Positions 27,842 to 39,955 are shown, counted from the stretch's first letter. The stretch is 64,000 nucleotides of DNA from Bradyrhizobium guangzhouense (GCF_004114955.1 NZ_CP030053.1:6138001-6202000); one strand, 5' to 3'. The notes: a model not told the origin generated them from the sequence alone. Program-made: numbers and translations.

Positions 27842-27950
27842 CTGTCATTCCGGGGCGCGCCACTTGGCGCGAACCCGGAATCCATTTGGCAACAGAGCCG
27901 GTGGCACGATGGATTCCGGGTTCACGCTGCGCGTGCCCGGGAATGACGAC
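27842..27950. repeat. Palindromic intergenic repeat, family A (copy 5)
   Basis: GCTGTCATTCCGGGGCGCGCC...GGAATCCATTTGG and its inverted arm ATGGATTCCGGGTTCACGC...GCCCGGGAATGACG. It lies between the YqeY and hydrolase genes. Confidence 0.75.
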
Positions 27951-28406
27951 CTAGCCCGACAGCGCAGCCTTCACCAGCCCGCTGGCCTTGCCGAAATCCA
28001 TCTGTCCCGCGTACTTCGCGCGCAACACCGCGATCACCTTGCCCATGTCCTTCATGCCGGCCGCGCCGGTCTCGGTGATGGCATCCGAGATCGCTTTCCT
28101 GACCTCGTCGTCCGACATCTGCTTCGGCAGATAGGCCGAGATCACGGCGATCTCCTCGCGCTCCTGCGCGGCAAGCTCGGCGCGGCCGCCCTTGTCGTAG
28201 AGTTCGACCGACTCCTGCCGCTGCTTGATCATCTTCTGAAAGACCCCGAGCAGGTCGGCGTCCGACAGCGGCGGCTTGCCTTGGCCGCGGGCATCGATGT
28301 CGGCATTCTTGATGGTCGAATTGACCATGCGCAGCGTGGAGAGCTTGCGCTCGTCCTTGGCCTTCATGGCCTCCTTGACCGCATTGTTGATGTCGTCGCG
28401 CAGCAT
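27951..28406 (-). CDS. GatB/YqeY domain protein
   Basis: A 151-residue protein equal to the helical YqeY domain found at the C-terminus of the GatB subunit of glutamyl-tRNA amidotransferase. Typical sequence includes LRDDINNAVKEAMKAKDERK at the start, STLRMVNSTIKNADID, EEIAVISAYLPKQMSDDE and GKVIAVLRAKYAGQMDFGKAS. As a stand-alone protein it is thought to bind tRNA or assist amidotransferase-like reactions; its role is not settled. ATG 28406 is the conserved family start. It is divergent from carA, a linkage common in Bradyrhizobium relatives. Confidence 0.92.
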   Translation of the reverse strand: MLRDDINNAVKEAMKAKDERKLSTLRMVNSTIKNADIDARGQGKPPLSDADLLGVFQKMIKQRQESVELYDKGGRAELAAQEREEIAVISAYLPKQMSDDEVRKAISDAITETGAAGMKDMGKVIAVLRAKYAGQMDFGKASGLVKAALSG

Positions 28407-28636
28407 GATCGTCACCCTCTCAATCTCTAGCCCTGATCTAAGCCGTTCGCTGGAAAGAGGCCAGTGCGGACCGGTGACCGGGGGTTCATTGTTTCCCGCC
28501 TGACGGCCAAAACGGCGCAAAATTTCAGGACGTAACCCTAAGTCCCTGAACAGACCTGTCAAATATGCAAAAACGCATGTGAATCCGGCGTTTCCCGCTT
28601 TGACGGGCGCGCGTGGGGGGCTTATGAAGCGGGCTC

Positions 28637-29827
28637 ATGACACAACATGACAACGATCCCGCCTGGCCGGACCACAAACCGACCGCGCTCCTCGTGCTCG
28701 CCGATGGCACGGTGCTCGAGGGCTTTGGTCTCGGCGCCGAAGGCCACGCCGTCGGTGAAGTCTGCTTCAACACCGCGATGACCGGCTATGAGGAGATCCT
28801 CACCGATCCCTCCTATGCCGGCCAGCTCATCACCTTCACCTTCCCGCATATCGGCAATGTCGGTACCAACGAGGAAGACATCGAGACCGTGAACATGGCC
28901 GCGACGCCAGGCGCGCGCGGCGTGATCCTGCGCACCGCGATCACCGATCCCTCTAACTACCGCGCCACCAAGCATCTCGATGCCTGGCTGAAGGCACGCG
29001 GCATCATCGGCCTCTCCGGCATCGACACCCGCGCGCTGACCGCGCTGATCCGCAGCAAGGGCATGCCCAATGCCGTGATTGCGCACGCCAAGAACGGCGA
29101 GTTCGATCTGCATGGCCTGAAGGAAGAAGCGCGCGAATGGCCCGGCCTGGAAGGCATGGACCTGGTGCCGATGGTCACGTCGGGCCAGCGCTTCACCTGG
29201 GACGAGACGCCGTGGCTGTGGGACAAGGGTTTTGGCCGTCAGGACAAGGCCGAGTTCAACGTCGTCGCGATCGACTACGGCATCAAGCGCAACATCCTGC
29301 GCCTGCTCGCCGGCGTCGGCTGCAAGGTGACGGTGGTGCCGGCGACGACGTCGTCCGAAGACATTCTGGCGATGAAGCCGGACGGCGTGTTCCTGTCGAA
29401 CGGCCCGGGCGATCCGGCCGCGACAGGCAAATACGCGGTGCCCGTGATTCAGGACGTCATCAAATCGGGCACGCCGACCTTCGGCATTTGCCTCGGCCAC
29501 CAGATGCTTGGCCTTGCCGTCGGCGCGAAGACGAAGAAGATGCATCAGGGCCATCACGGCGCCAATCATCCGGTGAAGGACGAGACCACCGGCAAGGTCG
29601 AGATCACCTCGATGAACCACGGCTTCGCCGTCGACGAGACGACGCTGCCAAAAGGCGCGACCCAGACCCACATCTCGCTGTTCGACGGATCCAATTGCGG
29701 CATCCAGCTCGACGGCAAGCCGGTATTCTCGGTGCAGTACCACCCCGAAGCTTCGCCGGGTCCGCGCGACTCGCACTATCTGTTCCAGCGCTTCGCCGAT
29801 TTGATGCGGCAGAAGAAGCGGGCGTAA
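28637..29827 (+). CDS. carA: Carbamoyl-phosphate synthase small subunit
   Basis: The glutaminase subunit that supplies ammonia to CarB for carbamoyl phosphate, the precursor of pyrimidines and arginine. The N-terminal domain has [20 protein letters not shown] and [18 protein letters not shown]; the class I amidotransferase domain carries the nucleophile Cys285 in [11 protein letters not shown] and the His/Glu pair in [11 protein letters not shown]. It is complete at 396 residues. carB lies 2.8 kb downstream, with a cupin gene, dps, a methyltransferase and a tRNA-like sequence between them, so the two are not one operon. Confidence 0.98.
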   Translation: MTQHDNDPAWPDHKPTALLVLADGTVLEGFGLGAEGHAVGEVCFNTAMTGYEEILTDPSYAGQLITFTFPHIGNVGTNEEDIETVNMAATPGARGVILRTAITDPSNYRATKHLDAWLKARGIIGLSGIDTRALTALIRSKGMPNAVIAHAKNGEFDLHGLKEEAREWPGLEGMDLVPMVTSGQRFTWDETPWLWDKGFGRQDKAEFNVVAIDYGIKRNILRLLAGVGCKVTVVPATTSSEDILAMKPDGVFLSNGPGDPAATGKYAVPVIQDVIKSGTPTFGICLGHQMLGLAVGAKTKKMHQGHHGANHPVKDETTGKVEITSMNHGFAVDETTLPKGATQTHISLFDGSNCGIQLDGKPVFSVQYHPEASPGPRDSHYLFQRFADLMRQKKRA

Positions 29828-29834
29828 GCTAGTC

Positions 29835-29972
29835 TCCCGTGCCCCGGGCGCAGTGCATCACGCCGCTCCTCGCGGCGAGATGCGCTGCTGAACCGGGGCC
29901 TATACCGCGGCACTCTGGGTCCCGGCTCTGCGACGCAGCGTTGCACGCTGCATCGCGTCCGGGACACGAGAG
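29835..29972. repeat. Palindromic intergenic repeat, family D
   Basis: The segment contains GCAGTGCATCACGCCGC/GCGGCGAGATGCGCTGC arms and a second hairpin GTCCCGGCTCTGCGACG...CGCGTCCGGGAC. It has the look of another dispersed Bradyrhizobium repeat. It follows carA and could end its transcript. Confidence 0.6.
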
Positions 29973-30031
29973 GAACACCCTCGCCGGATTAAATGTTGTC
30001 CCGGTGCATGTGTGCACTCGGAGTCCCTCCC

Positions 30032-30553
30032 ATGTCCATCGTCCGCGACTTTGCCGAGCCGCTCGCCATCGTGTTCGAGGATGACGGGCTCGTGCCGAAC
30101 AACACCCTTCCTTTCCTTGTCTACCAGGGCGCGGTGACGCTCGATCGGAAGCAGCCCGAACAGACCATCGAAAACCTGTTCGAGACCAACGGATGGGGCG
30201 GCACGTGGCGCAACGGCGTTTACGATTATCTGCACTACCACGCGACCGTGCATGAGGTGCTCGGCGTCGCGCGCGGCCATGCCCGCGTTCGCTTCGGCGG
30301 CGATCGCGGCCAGGAATTGGAGATCAAGGCCGGCGATATCGCGATTTTGCCGGCCGGCACAGGCCATCAATGCATCAAGGCAAGCGACGATTTCTGCGTG
30401 ATCGGCGCCTATCCGCCGGGATCGAAGATGGAGATCACGCGGGCGACGCCGGAGAACCATGCCAAGGCGCTGAAGACGATTCCGAACGTCGCGCGGCCGC
30501 CGGCCGATCCGGTGACGGGGAAGCACGGGGCGTTGATGCGGCTGTGGCGGTAG
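30032..30553 (+). CDS. Cupin-domain protein
   Basis: A 173-residue protein with a single cupin barrel. The first cupin motif is visible as YLHYHATVHEVLGVARGHARV (metal ligands His, His and Glu), and the second as IKAGDIAILPAGTGHQCI (with His). Its length and the sequence NGVYDYLHYHATVHEVL place it in a group of YjlB-like small cupins of unknown substrate. ATG 30032 is preceded by GGAGTCCCTCC; an earlier start at 29993 is in frame but less likely. It is followed by a strong inverted repeat that may end the transcript. Confidence 0.85.
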   Translation: MSIVRDFAEPLAIVFEDDGLVPNNTLPFLVYQGAVTLDRKQPEQTIENLFETNGWGGTWRNGVYDYLHYHATVHEVLGVARGHARVRFGGDRGQELEIKAGDIAILPAGTGHQCIKASDDFCVIGAYPPGSKMEITRATPENHAKALKTIPNVARPPADPVTGKHGALMRLWR

Positions 30554-30567
30554 CGACAACGACGGCG

Positions 30568-30659
30568 CCGTAGGGTGGATTAGCGAAGCGTAATCCACCT
30601 CTTCCTTTCCCGTGGAAACAGACGTGGTGGATTACGCCTTCGGCCAATCCACCCTACGG
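30568..30659. repeat. Large inverted repeat (REP-like)
   Basis: CCGTAGGGTGGATTAGCG...TAATCCACC at 30568-30599 is repeated inverted at 30625-30659 (GGTGGATTACGCC...AATCCACCCTACGG), around a centre of about 25 bp. Elements with GTAGGGTGGATTA ends are widespread in bacterial genomes. It lies between convergent genes. Confidence 0.75.
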
Positions 30660-30669
30660 CAGCTCGGCG

Positions 30670-31194
30670 TTACGCCTCGTTGCCGCCTTCCTGGCGCGTC
30701 GCTTCGAACAGGAACCATGTCCGTCGCTCGGTCTCGTCGATGAAGTTCTCCAAAATGCTGGCGCTGGCGACGTCGCCGGCGTCGTCGCAGACCTCGTGCG
30801 CCTTGCGCATCGCGTTCGCGACATGTTTGTTGTCCTGCATCAGCTCGCGCAGCATCTCGCGCGGCGGGACGTAATCCTCGTTGTTGTCCTTGATGGTCTG
30901 GAGCTTGGCGACCTGGCCGATCGACTTCAGCGTGGTGCCGCCGATCTTACGGACGCGCTCGGCGAGCTGGTCGGTGGTGGCGAAGATCTGATCGGACTGC
31001 TCGTCCAGCAGCAGGTGATAATCGCGGAAATGCCGGCCGCTGATGTGCCAGTGGAAATTCTTGGTCTTGAGATAGAGCGCGAAGGCGTCGGCCAGAAGCA
31101 CGTTGAGCGCCTCGGAAACCTTTTTGACCGCCTGGGGCTGCAGATCGGTGGGGGTGTCGAGATCGGGCGAGACCTTGCTGGGGGCTTTGCTCAC
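30670..31194 (-). CDS. dps: Dps-family DNA-protecting ferritin-like protein
   Basis: A 174-residue Dps protein that should form a dodecamer, oxidise and store iron, and protect DNA in starved or stressed cells. The ferroxidase-site residues are visible: KTKNFHWHISGRHFRDYHLLLDEQSD has the His, His, Asp and Glu positions of the inter-subunit site. The C-terminal DETERRTWFLFEATRQ is typical. GTG 31194 was chosen because AGGAAGG stands six bases before it and gives the usual Dps N-terminal tail (SKAPSKVSPDLDTP), which includes Lys residues that may touch DNA. Confidence 0.93.
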   Translation of the reverse strand: MSKAPSKVSPDLDTPTDLQPQAVKKVSEALNVLLADAFALYLKTKNFHWHISGRHFRDYHLLLDEQSDQIFATTDQLAERVRKIGGTTLKSIGQVAKLQTIKDNNEDYVPPREMLRELMQDNKHVANAMRKAHEVCDDAGDVASASILENFIDETERRTWFLFEATRQEGGNEA

Positions 31195-31298
31195 GGGAAA
31201 CCTTCCTGTTAGGACGCGGACATTGACGGCGCGCCGTCGCACCCCTAACGCAAGGCGGGCAGCGCGGTTCCCGGACAGGAACCGCCAGGCGGGATATC

Positions 31299-32000
31299 AT
31301 GGAAGATTGGATCGATTATTACGACTCGACGCACACGATCTATGTCAGCAAATTGCATCGCGATTTGCACTTCCAGATCATCGCGCGGGACATCATCGGC
31401 TACATCACCTCGCCCGACGCGACGGTGCTCGACTATGCCTGCGGTGAGGCGCTCTCGGCGAGCCAGGTGGCGTCGGCCTGTGGGCAGCTGATTCTGGCCG
31501 AGCCCGCGCCGGGCGTGCGAGGCCGGCTGATCGCACGCTTTGCGCCGGACACCAAGATCCGCGTCCGCTCGCTCGACGATGTCCGCAACATGCAGGACCA
31601 AACGATCGACCTCGTCGTGATGAACTCGGTCGCGCAATATATGACGTCCGAGGAGCTCGATGCCGCGCTCCGCAATGTCAGACGGATCCTGAAGCCGACC
31701 GGCAAGCTGGTGCTCGGCGACATCCTTCAACCGCATGTCGGCATGGCAAGGGACGTAACGGCGCTGCTGTCCTTCGGACTGCGTCATGGCTTCCTGAAAG
31801 ATGCGCTGGTCGGTCTCGTCAGCACCGCGCTGTCGGACTATCGTCATTTGCGCTCGCGCATCGGATTGCAGCGCTACAGTGAGGGCGAGATCACGGCCAA
31901 GCTGAAGGCAGCGGGCTTCGCCAGCCAGCGCGCCACCACCAATATCGGCCACAACCGCTGGCGCATGACCTTCATCGCCCGGCCGCCGCTGACGCGTTAA
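31299..32000 (+). CDS. Class I SAM-dependent methyltransferase
   Basis: A 233-residue Rossmann-fold methyltransferase. Motif I is VLDYACGEALSAS (a variant of DxGxGxG), the acidic loop LILAEPAP, and motif IV/post-I LVVMNSVAQYM followed by VRRILKPTGKLVLGD, which is typical of Methyltransf_11 proteins. A hydrophobic stretch near residues 150-175 could let the protein touch a membrane or a lipid substrate. The C-terminus (FASQRATTNIGHNRWRMTFIA) resembles enzymes that act on small or lipid-linked molecules. The substrate is unknown. It is divergent from dps. Confidence 0.85.
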   Translation: MEDWIDYYDSTHTIYVSKLHRDLHFQIIARDIIGYITSPDATVLDYACGEALSASQVASACGQLILAEPAPGVRGRLIARFAPDTKIRVRSLDDVRNMQDQTIDLVVMNSVAQYMTSEELDAALRNVRRILKPTGKLVLGDILQPHVGMARDVTALLSFGLRHGFLKDALVGLVSTALSDYRHLRSRIGLQRYSEGEITAKLKAAGFASQRATTNIGHNRWRMTFIARPPLTR

Positions 32001-32054
32001 GCATAACCACCACCTGAGGTGGCTTGTCGCACCTCTATCGGACATGATCGCCGC

Positions 32055-32130
32055 GGCCCGGTGGCGGAAGCGTCCACGCGAGAGCAGTGCATTGCTCTTT
32101 ATCCTGGTTCAAATCCAGGCCGGGTCTCCA
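32055..32130 (+). tRNA. tRNA-like sequence with an unusual anticodon arm
   Basis: Exactly 76 bases form a cloverleaf outline: acceptor GGCCCGG pairs with CCGGGTC, followed by T and an encoded CCA; the T-arm CCTGG-TTCAAAT-CCAGG is perfect; a three-pair D-stem GCG/CGC closes a GAAGCGTCCA loop. The anticodon arm is odd: AGAGCA pairs with TGCTCT and leaves a six-base GTGCAT loop (or five pairs and eight bases), so no standard seven-base loop exists. T-GCA in the loop and the U73 discriminator recall tRNA-Cys, but the identity cannot be set. It may be a pseudogene or a non-canonical tRNA. Confidence 0.5.
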
Positions 32131-32554
32131 GCCTTCGCTGGCTGCGCCAGCTTCGGCCAGGCAAGCCCTGTCGCGGCGAAGCCCGAAGGGCGAGGCTGGG
32201 CGTGGCGTGCGGCTCATGATCCGGCAATGCAGCCCCAACGTTCAATAGTTCTTGAACTGGTTGACTCCGGAATCACTTCTTGAGGCCTGCCGGGCTGGGC
32301 GTTCTATCTGGCCCAGATCGCCAGCGGGGCACTAGGCGGCGCGGTGCTAGCCGCCCCCTCGCCTGATGACCTCGGCCGGATTGGCGGATCAGGCCTTGCC
32401 GCCTCGCTTCTGATGCATCTCGCCAGTGGCTGGCAGGCGCGGCCAAAACCCGACAAAATTGCCGGTTGATGGGCGTTTTTCGGGGTTTCGCCGCCCCGAA
32501 AACTGGTCTAAGACCCACCCGCGCGCGAGGGAGACCCCCGCGCTCTCGGCTTAG

Positions 32555-32583
32555 GGGACGCGCGGCAAGCGCGCCCTTTTTTT
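32555..32583 (+). terminator. Terminator-like hairpin just upstream of carB
   Basis: GGG-A-CGCGC pairs with GCGCG-CCC (one bulged A) around GGCAA and is followed by seven T (32577-32583). The T run ends only 28 bases before the carB ATG. It either ends an upstream transcript or acts as an attenuator in the carB leader. No leader-peptide gene is obvious. Confidence 0.65.
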
Positions 32584-32611
32584 GTGCCCAAAATCCAGCC
32601 CGCGAGCGGTG

Positions 32612-36076
<3,465 letters not shown>

Positions 36077-36136
36077 TCGCTTGCGAAAGGCCGGGCCCTG
36101 AGGGTGAAGCCTTGCGCTAAGTGATTGGCAATCAAG

Positions 36137-36180
36137 CCACAATGGCCGGAGGAACTGTCCGGCCATGTGGTTGTTTTGTT
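36137..36180 (+). terminator. carB terminator
   Basis: CCACAATGGCCGGA pairs with TCCGGCCATGTGG around GGAACTG with one mismatch, followed by TTGTTTTGTT. It ends the carB transcript and leaves greA with its own promoter. Confidence 0.75.
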
Positions 36181-36299
36181 CCGGCGCCAGCCCACTTAAC
36201 GTTCCGGTGGCCGTGTGGTCGGGTCCGGAAAGCACTGACGAATCAGGTTTGCCGCGCCCTCCGTTTTGGCGGGCGCGCGACCGGAAGACGAGAGAAGAG

Positions 36300-36773
36300 A
36301 TGGAAAAGGTTCCGATGACTGCGAGCGGCTTTGCCGCGCTCGGGGAAGAATTGAAGAAGCGCCAGTCCGAGGACCGTCCGCGCATCATCGAACATATCGC
36401 GGAGGCGCGCTCTCACGGCGACCTCTCCGAAAACGCGGAATACCATGCCGCGAAGGAAGAGCAGTCCCACAATGAAGGCCGCATCGCCGAGCTCGAGGAC
36501 AAGCTCGCGCGGGCCGACATCATCGACATCTCCAAGCTCTCCGGCGACACCATCAAGTTCGGCGCCACCGTGACGCTGGTCGACGAGGACACCGAAAAGA
36601 AGACGGTGTGGCAGATCGTCGGCGAGGTCGAGGCCGACGCCAAGAAGGGCCGCATCTCCATCACCTCGCCGCTGGCGCGCGCGCTGATCGGCAAGAAGAA
36701 AGGCTCGACCGTCGAGGTCAACGCCCCCGGCGGGGCCAAGGCCTACGAGATCACCAAGGTGGAGTGGCGGTAG
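36300..36773 (+). CDS. greA: Transcription elongation factor GreA
   Basis: A 157-residue factor that rescues backtracked RNA polymerase by promoting cleavage of the nascent RNA. The N-terminal coiled coil is visible ([44 protein letters not shown] stretch, residues 18-57) with the tip motif DLSENAEYH that reaches the active site, and the C-terminal FKBP-like domain ends [21 protein letters not shown] 36300 has AGAGAAGAG before it. A terminator follows directly. Confidence 0.97.
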   Translation: MEKVPMTASGFAALGEELKKRQSEDRPRIIEHIAEARSHGDLSENAEYHAAKEEQSHNEGRIAELEDKLARADIIDISKLSGDTIKFGATVTLVDEDTEKKTVWQIVGEVEADAKKGRISITSPLARALIGKKKGSTVEVNAPGGAKAYEITKVEWR

Positions 36774-36796
36774 TCCAATCCGCGCAAGATTGCCTG

Positions 36797-36824
36797 AAAA
36801 GCCGCGCCTTGCGCGGCTTTTCTG
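36797..36824 (+). terminator. greA terminator
   Basis: AAAAGCCGCGC-CTT-GCGCGGCTTTTCTG forms a perfect seven-pair GC stem with flanking A and T runs, 24 bases after the greA stop. It can work in both directions. Confidence 0.88.
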
Positions 36825-36908
36825 TTTCGCAATCTGCCCGGCGTACGATTGTGAAGCGCACTGTCATCCGTCATGCTCGGCGCTGCCGTTCGAGCACGGG
36901 AGGACACA

Positions 36909-37304
36909 ATGGACACCGATCGCATCGCCGCGCAAAGCCAGCCTTATCTGCTCAGCCTCTTCCGCTTCGTCATCGGGCTAATGTTCTTCCACTACGGCGT
37001 AGCCAAGCTGTTCAAGTTTCCGCCGGTGGAGATGTTTGCCGACGTCACGCCGTTGTCGCTCTGGGGCGTCGCCGGCATGTTCGAGTTCGTGCTCGGCGGT
37101 CTCTTGATGATCGGCCTCTTCACCCGCTTCGCCGCCTTCATCCTGTCCGGTGAGATGGCCTTCGCCTATTTCATCGAGCACATGCCGCACAGCTTCTTTC
37201 CCGTCGTCAACGACGGCGCGCTGGCGATCGTGCTGTGCTTTGCGTGCCTGTTCCTGGCGGCCGCCGGAAGCGGCCCGATCAGCGTGGACGCGCTGCGGCG
37301 GTGA
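36909..37304 (+). CDS. DoxX family membrane protein
   Basis: A 131-residue inner-membrane protein with four helices, matching the DoxX family: LSLFRFVIGLMFFHYGVAKLF at the start, WGVAGMFEFVLGGLLMIGLFTRF in the middle and FPVVNDGALAIVLCFACLFLAA near the end. Family members are linked to redox or thiosulfate-related quinone processes in some organisms, but most have no proven role. ATG 36909 has GGGAGGACACA upstream. It converges on the Lrp-type gene with ten bases between them. Confidence 0.88.
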   Translation: MDTDRIAAQSQPYLLSLFRFVIGLMFFHYGVAKLFKFPPVEMFADVTPLSLWGVAGMFEFVLGGLLMIGLFTRFAAFILSGEMAFAYFIEHMPHSFFPVVNDGALAIVLCFACLFLAAAGSGPISVDALRR

Positions 37305-37314
37305 CCGTTCGTTT

Positions 37315-37794
37315 CTACCGCCGCCCCTTGACGTCGAGCGGCACCGCCGCCTCGTACTTCGAATTGTGCAGCACCAATGACGTCCGCACGTTGCGCACAT
37401 GGGGCGCCGCGGTCAGGTGCGTCACAAAGTCCTGGAAGGTCGCCATGTCGGGGGCGACGCATTTCAGGATGAAATCGACCTCGCCGGACAGCATCCAGCA
37501 TTCCCGCACCAGCGGCTCGGCGCGGACGAACTCCTCGAAAGCGCGCAAATCCGCTTCCGCCTGGCTGGAGAGATGCACGGCGGCGAACACCGTGACGTCG
37601 AAGCCGAGCTTTCGCGCATCCAGCAGGCCGCGGTAGCCATGGATATAGCCCTCTTCTTCCAGCGCCCGGACCCGGCGCAGGCAGGGCGGGGGTGAGATTC
37701 CGACTCGTTTGGCGAGCTCGACATTGGTGATTCGACCGTCGGCCTGGATCTCGGACAGAATCTTGAGGTCGATCTCGTCTAGGTTCCGCGACAC
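37315..37794 (-). CDS. Lrp/AsnC-family transcriptional regulator
   Basis: A 159-residue Lrp-type regulator with an N-terminal helix-turn-helix (LDEIDLKILSEIQADGRITN, then AKRVGISPPPCLRRVRALEE) and a C-terminal RAM domain that binds amino acids and sets the oligomeric state. GTG 37794 gives the standard family start (SRNLDEIDLKIL) and has AGGAG upstream; a longer form from ATG 37851 is possible but lacks a ribosome site. It is divergent from trxB. The perfect palindrome at 37870-37886 in the shared region is a good candidate for its own operator. Confidence 0.9.
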   Translation of the reverse strand: MSRNLDEIDLKILSEIQADGRITNVELAKRVGISPPPCLRRVRALEEEGYIHGYRGLLDARKLGFDVTVFAAVHLSSQAEADLRAFEEFVRAEPLVRECWMLSGEVDFILKCVAPDMATFQDFVTHLTAAPHVRNVRTSLVLHNSKYEAAVPLDVKGRR

Positions 37795-37869
37795 GTGATT
37801 GGAACTCCTGGCCTTATCGGCGGTATTGGGTGGGTCTGTCGCAATCCTCATAACCAGTCTGCGCCAAAT

Positions 37870-37886
37870 GCGCAATTTTATTGCGC
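37870..37886. promoter_or_regulatory. Palindrome, candidate Lrp-type operator
   Basis: GCGCAAT-TTT-ATTGCGC is a perfect seven-base inverted repeat 76 bases before the regulator's GTG, in the divergent region shared with trxB. A related half GCGCAAT follows at about 37892. AT-centred inverted repeats of this size are usual Lrp-family sites. Confidence 0.5.
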
Positions 37887-38060
37887 GTGCAGCGCAATCG
37901 ACTTTTGTTCCTTGTTGGAAAAATCCGCCGGCAGGGAATGCAATTCTTGCATAGCTCACCAGAACGCTTAGATTAGCACTGATATTTCAGCGCCTCCGCG
38001 AGGCCTCCCGGCACGTTCCGCGCCCGCGCTGCAAATCCCCCGTGAAAGGCGTCCGTAAAT

Positions 38061-39026
38061 ATGTCCGCTCCCGTTCATGCAAAGGTCGTCATCATTGGCT
38101 CCGGCCCCGCCGGCTACACCGCCGCGATCTACGCTGCGCGCGCGATGCTCGAGCCGATCCTGATCCAGGGCATGCAGGCCGGCGGCCAGCTCACCATCAC
38201 CACCGACGTCGAGAACTACCCGGGCTTCGCCGACGTGATCCAGGGCCCCTGGCTGATGGAGCAGATGGAGAAGCAGGCGGTGCATGTCGGCACCAGGATC
38301 GTCACGGACCTGGTGGTCAAGCTCGACACCTCGCAGCGGCCGTTCCGGCTTACCTGCGACTCCGGCGATGTCTATCTCGCCGACACCGTGATCCTCGCCA
38401 CCGGCGCACAGGCGCGCTGGCTCGGGCTGCCTTCTGAAGCAAAGTTCCAGGGCGGCGGCGTCTCGGCCTGCGCCACCTGCGACGGCTTCTTCTACCGCAA
38501 CAAGGAGGTCGTGGTGGTCGGCGGCGGCAATACCGCGGTCGAGGAAGCGCTGTACCTGACCAACCACGCCTCGCAGGTCACGATCGTGCATCGTCGCGAC
38601 CACTTCCGCGCCGAGCGCATCCTGCAGGAGCGCCTGTTCAAGCATCCGAAGATCAGGGTGATCTGGGACTCCGCGGTCGACGAGATCTGCGGCACCGAGA
38701 ACCCGAACAAGGTCACCCATGTGCGCCTCAAGAACGTCAAGACCGGCGCGCTGTCGGATGTGAAGACCGACGGCGTGTTCATCGCCATCGGCCACGCCCC
38801 GGCGACCGAGCTGGTGAAAGACGCCGTCAAGCTGAAACCGTCGGGCTATGTCGAGGTGGCCCCGAACTCGACGGCGACTTCCGTGCCCGGCCTGTTCGCC
38901 GCCGGCGACGTCGCTGACGAAACCTATCGCCAGGCCGTGACGGCCGCAGGCCTCGGCTGCATGGCAGCGCTCGAGGCCGAACGTTTCTTGGCCCTGCGCG
39001 CCAGCGAGCGCGCGGCAGCGGAATAA
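38061..39026 (+). CDS. trxB: Thioredoxin-disulfide reductase
   Basis: A 321-residue flavoenzyme that uses NADPH to reduce thioredoxin. The FAD-binding GSGPAGYTAAIYAARA lies near residue 11, the redox-active CATC at Cys137/Cys140 (VSACATCDGFF), the NADPH site GGGNTAVEEALYL near 155 and the C-terminal FAD motif GLFAAGDVADETYRQ. Length and domain order fit the low-molecular-weight bacterial type. A LysR-type gene follows directly on the same strand, an order that is common in this genus. Confidence 0.97.
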   Translation: MSAPVHAKVVIIGSGPAGYTAAIYAARAMLEPILIQGMQAGGQLTITTDVENYPGFADVIQGPWLMEQMEKQAVHVGTRIVTDLVVKLDTSQRPFRLTCDSGDVYLADTVILATGAQARWLGLPSEAKFQGGGVSACATCDGFFYRNKEVVVVGGGNTAVEEALYLTNHASQVTIVHRRDHFRAERILQERLFKHPKIRVIWDSAVDEICGTENPNKVTHVRLKNVKTGALSDVKTDGVFIAIGHAPATELVKDAVKLKPSGYVEVAPNSTATSVPGLFAAGDVADETYRQAVTAAGLGCMAALEAERFLALRASERAAAE

Positions 39027-39061
39027 CGATCATGCCCCGAACACGCGACGGATTTACGGAT

Positions 39062-39955
39062 ATGGACTGGGACAAGCTGAAGGTATTTCACGCTGCGGCA
39101 GAAGCGGGCAGCTTCACGCATGCGGGAGAGCAGCTCGGCCTGTCGCAATCGGCGGTGTCACGCCAGGTCTCGGCACTGGAGCAGGAGCTCTCGGTCTCGC
39201 TGTTCCACCGCCATGCCCGCGGCCTGATCCTCACGGAGCAGGGCGACCTGTTGTTCCGCACCGCGCATGACGTGTTCATGCAGCTGCAGGCGGCGCGTGC
39301 CAAACTGACCGACAGCCGCGAGCGGCCGAGCGGCGATCTCAAGATCACCACCACGCCCGGCGTCGGCATCAACTGGCTGATCCCGCGGCTCGGCGAATTC
39401 ACCGCACTCTACCCGGAAATCCGGATTTCGCTGATCGTCACCGACGAGGAGCTGGATCTCTCCATGCGCGAGGCCGACGTTGCGATCCGGACCCGCAAGC
39501 CGACGCAGCCGGATCTCATCCAGCGCAAGCTTTTCGCGATGGGCTTCCACGCCTATTGCTCGCCTGATTACATCAAGCGCTTCGGCACGCCGCGCACGCT
39601 GGAGGAGCTCGACTCCCACCGCATCATCACGCTCTCCGACGGCAACTTCGCGCCGCATTTGCAGAACCGCAATTGGCTGGTCGAAGCTGCGCGCAACGGC
39701 TCGGGTCCGCGCGAGGCCTATTTCAAGGTCAACAACATCCTCGGTCTGGTGCGCGCCTGCCAGCAGGGTCTCGGCATCGCCGCGCTGCCGGATTATTTGA
39801 TCGAAGAACAGAGCCGCCTCGTACAACTGTTCGGCGAATCGGATTCGATCCAGCTCGATACCTACTTCGTCTATCCGGAAGAGCTGAAGACGGTCGCACG
39901 CGTGCAGGTGTTCCGCGACTTCGTGGTGAGCAAGGCGCAGCGCTGGCCGTCCTGA
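39062..39955 (+). CDS. LysR-family transcriptional regulator
   Basis: A 297-residue LysR-type regulator with N-terminal winged helix (MDWDKLKVFHAAAEAGSFTH, then LGLSQSAVSRQVSALEQEL) and a periplasmic-binding-protein-like effector domain (GDLKITTTPGVGINWLIPRL onward). It resembles the GcvA-like/TrxB-linked regulators of rhizobia. ATG 39062 fits the usual family start; an ATG at 39032 would add ten residues. It lies 35 bp behind trxB and may be co-transcribed with it. The effector is unknown. Confidence 0.9.
   Translation: MDWDKLKVFHAAAEAGSFTHAGEQLGLSQSAVSRQVSALEQELSVSLFHRHARGLILTEQGDLLFRTAHDVFMQLQAARAKLTDSRERPSGDLKITTTPGVGINWLIPRLGEFTALYPEIRISLIVTDEELDLSMREADVAIRTRKPTQPDLIQRKLFAMGFHAYCSPDYIKRFGTPRTLEELDSHRIITLSDGNFAPHLQNRNWLVEAARNGSGPREAYFKVNNILGLVRACQQGLGIAALPDYLIEEQSRLVQLFGESDSIQLDTYFVYPEELKTVARVQVFRDFVVSKAQRWPS

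Larger units (their letters stand above)
32001..32611. other. Long leader/intergenic region before carB
   Basis: Apart from the tRNA-like sequence (32055-32130) and the terminator-like hairpin (32555-32583) this 611-bp region holds GC-rich stretches with GAAGCCCGAAGGGCGAGGC-type hairpins and no credible ORF. It must carry the carB promoter. Confidence 0.5.
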
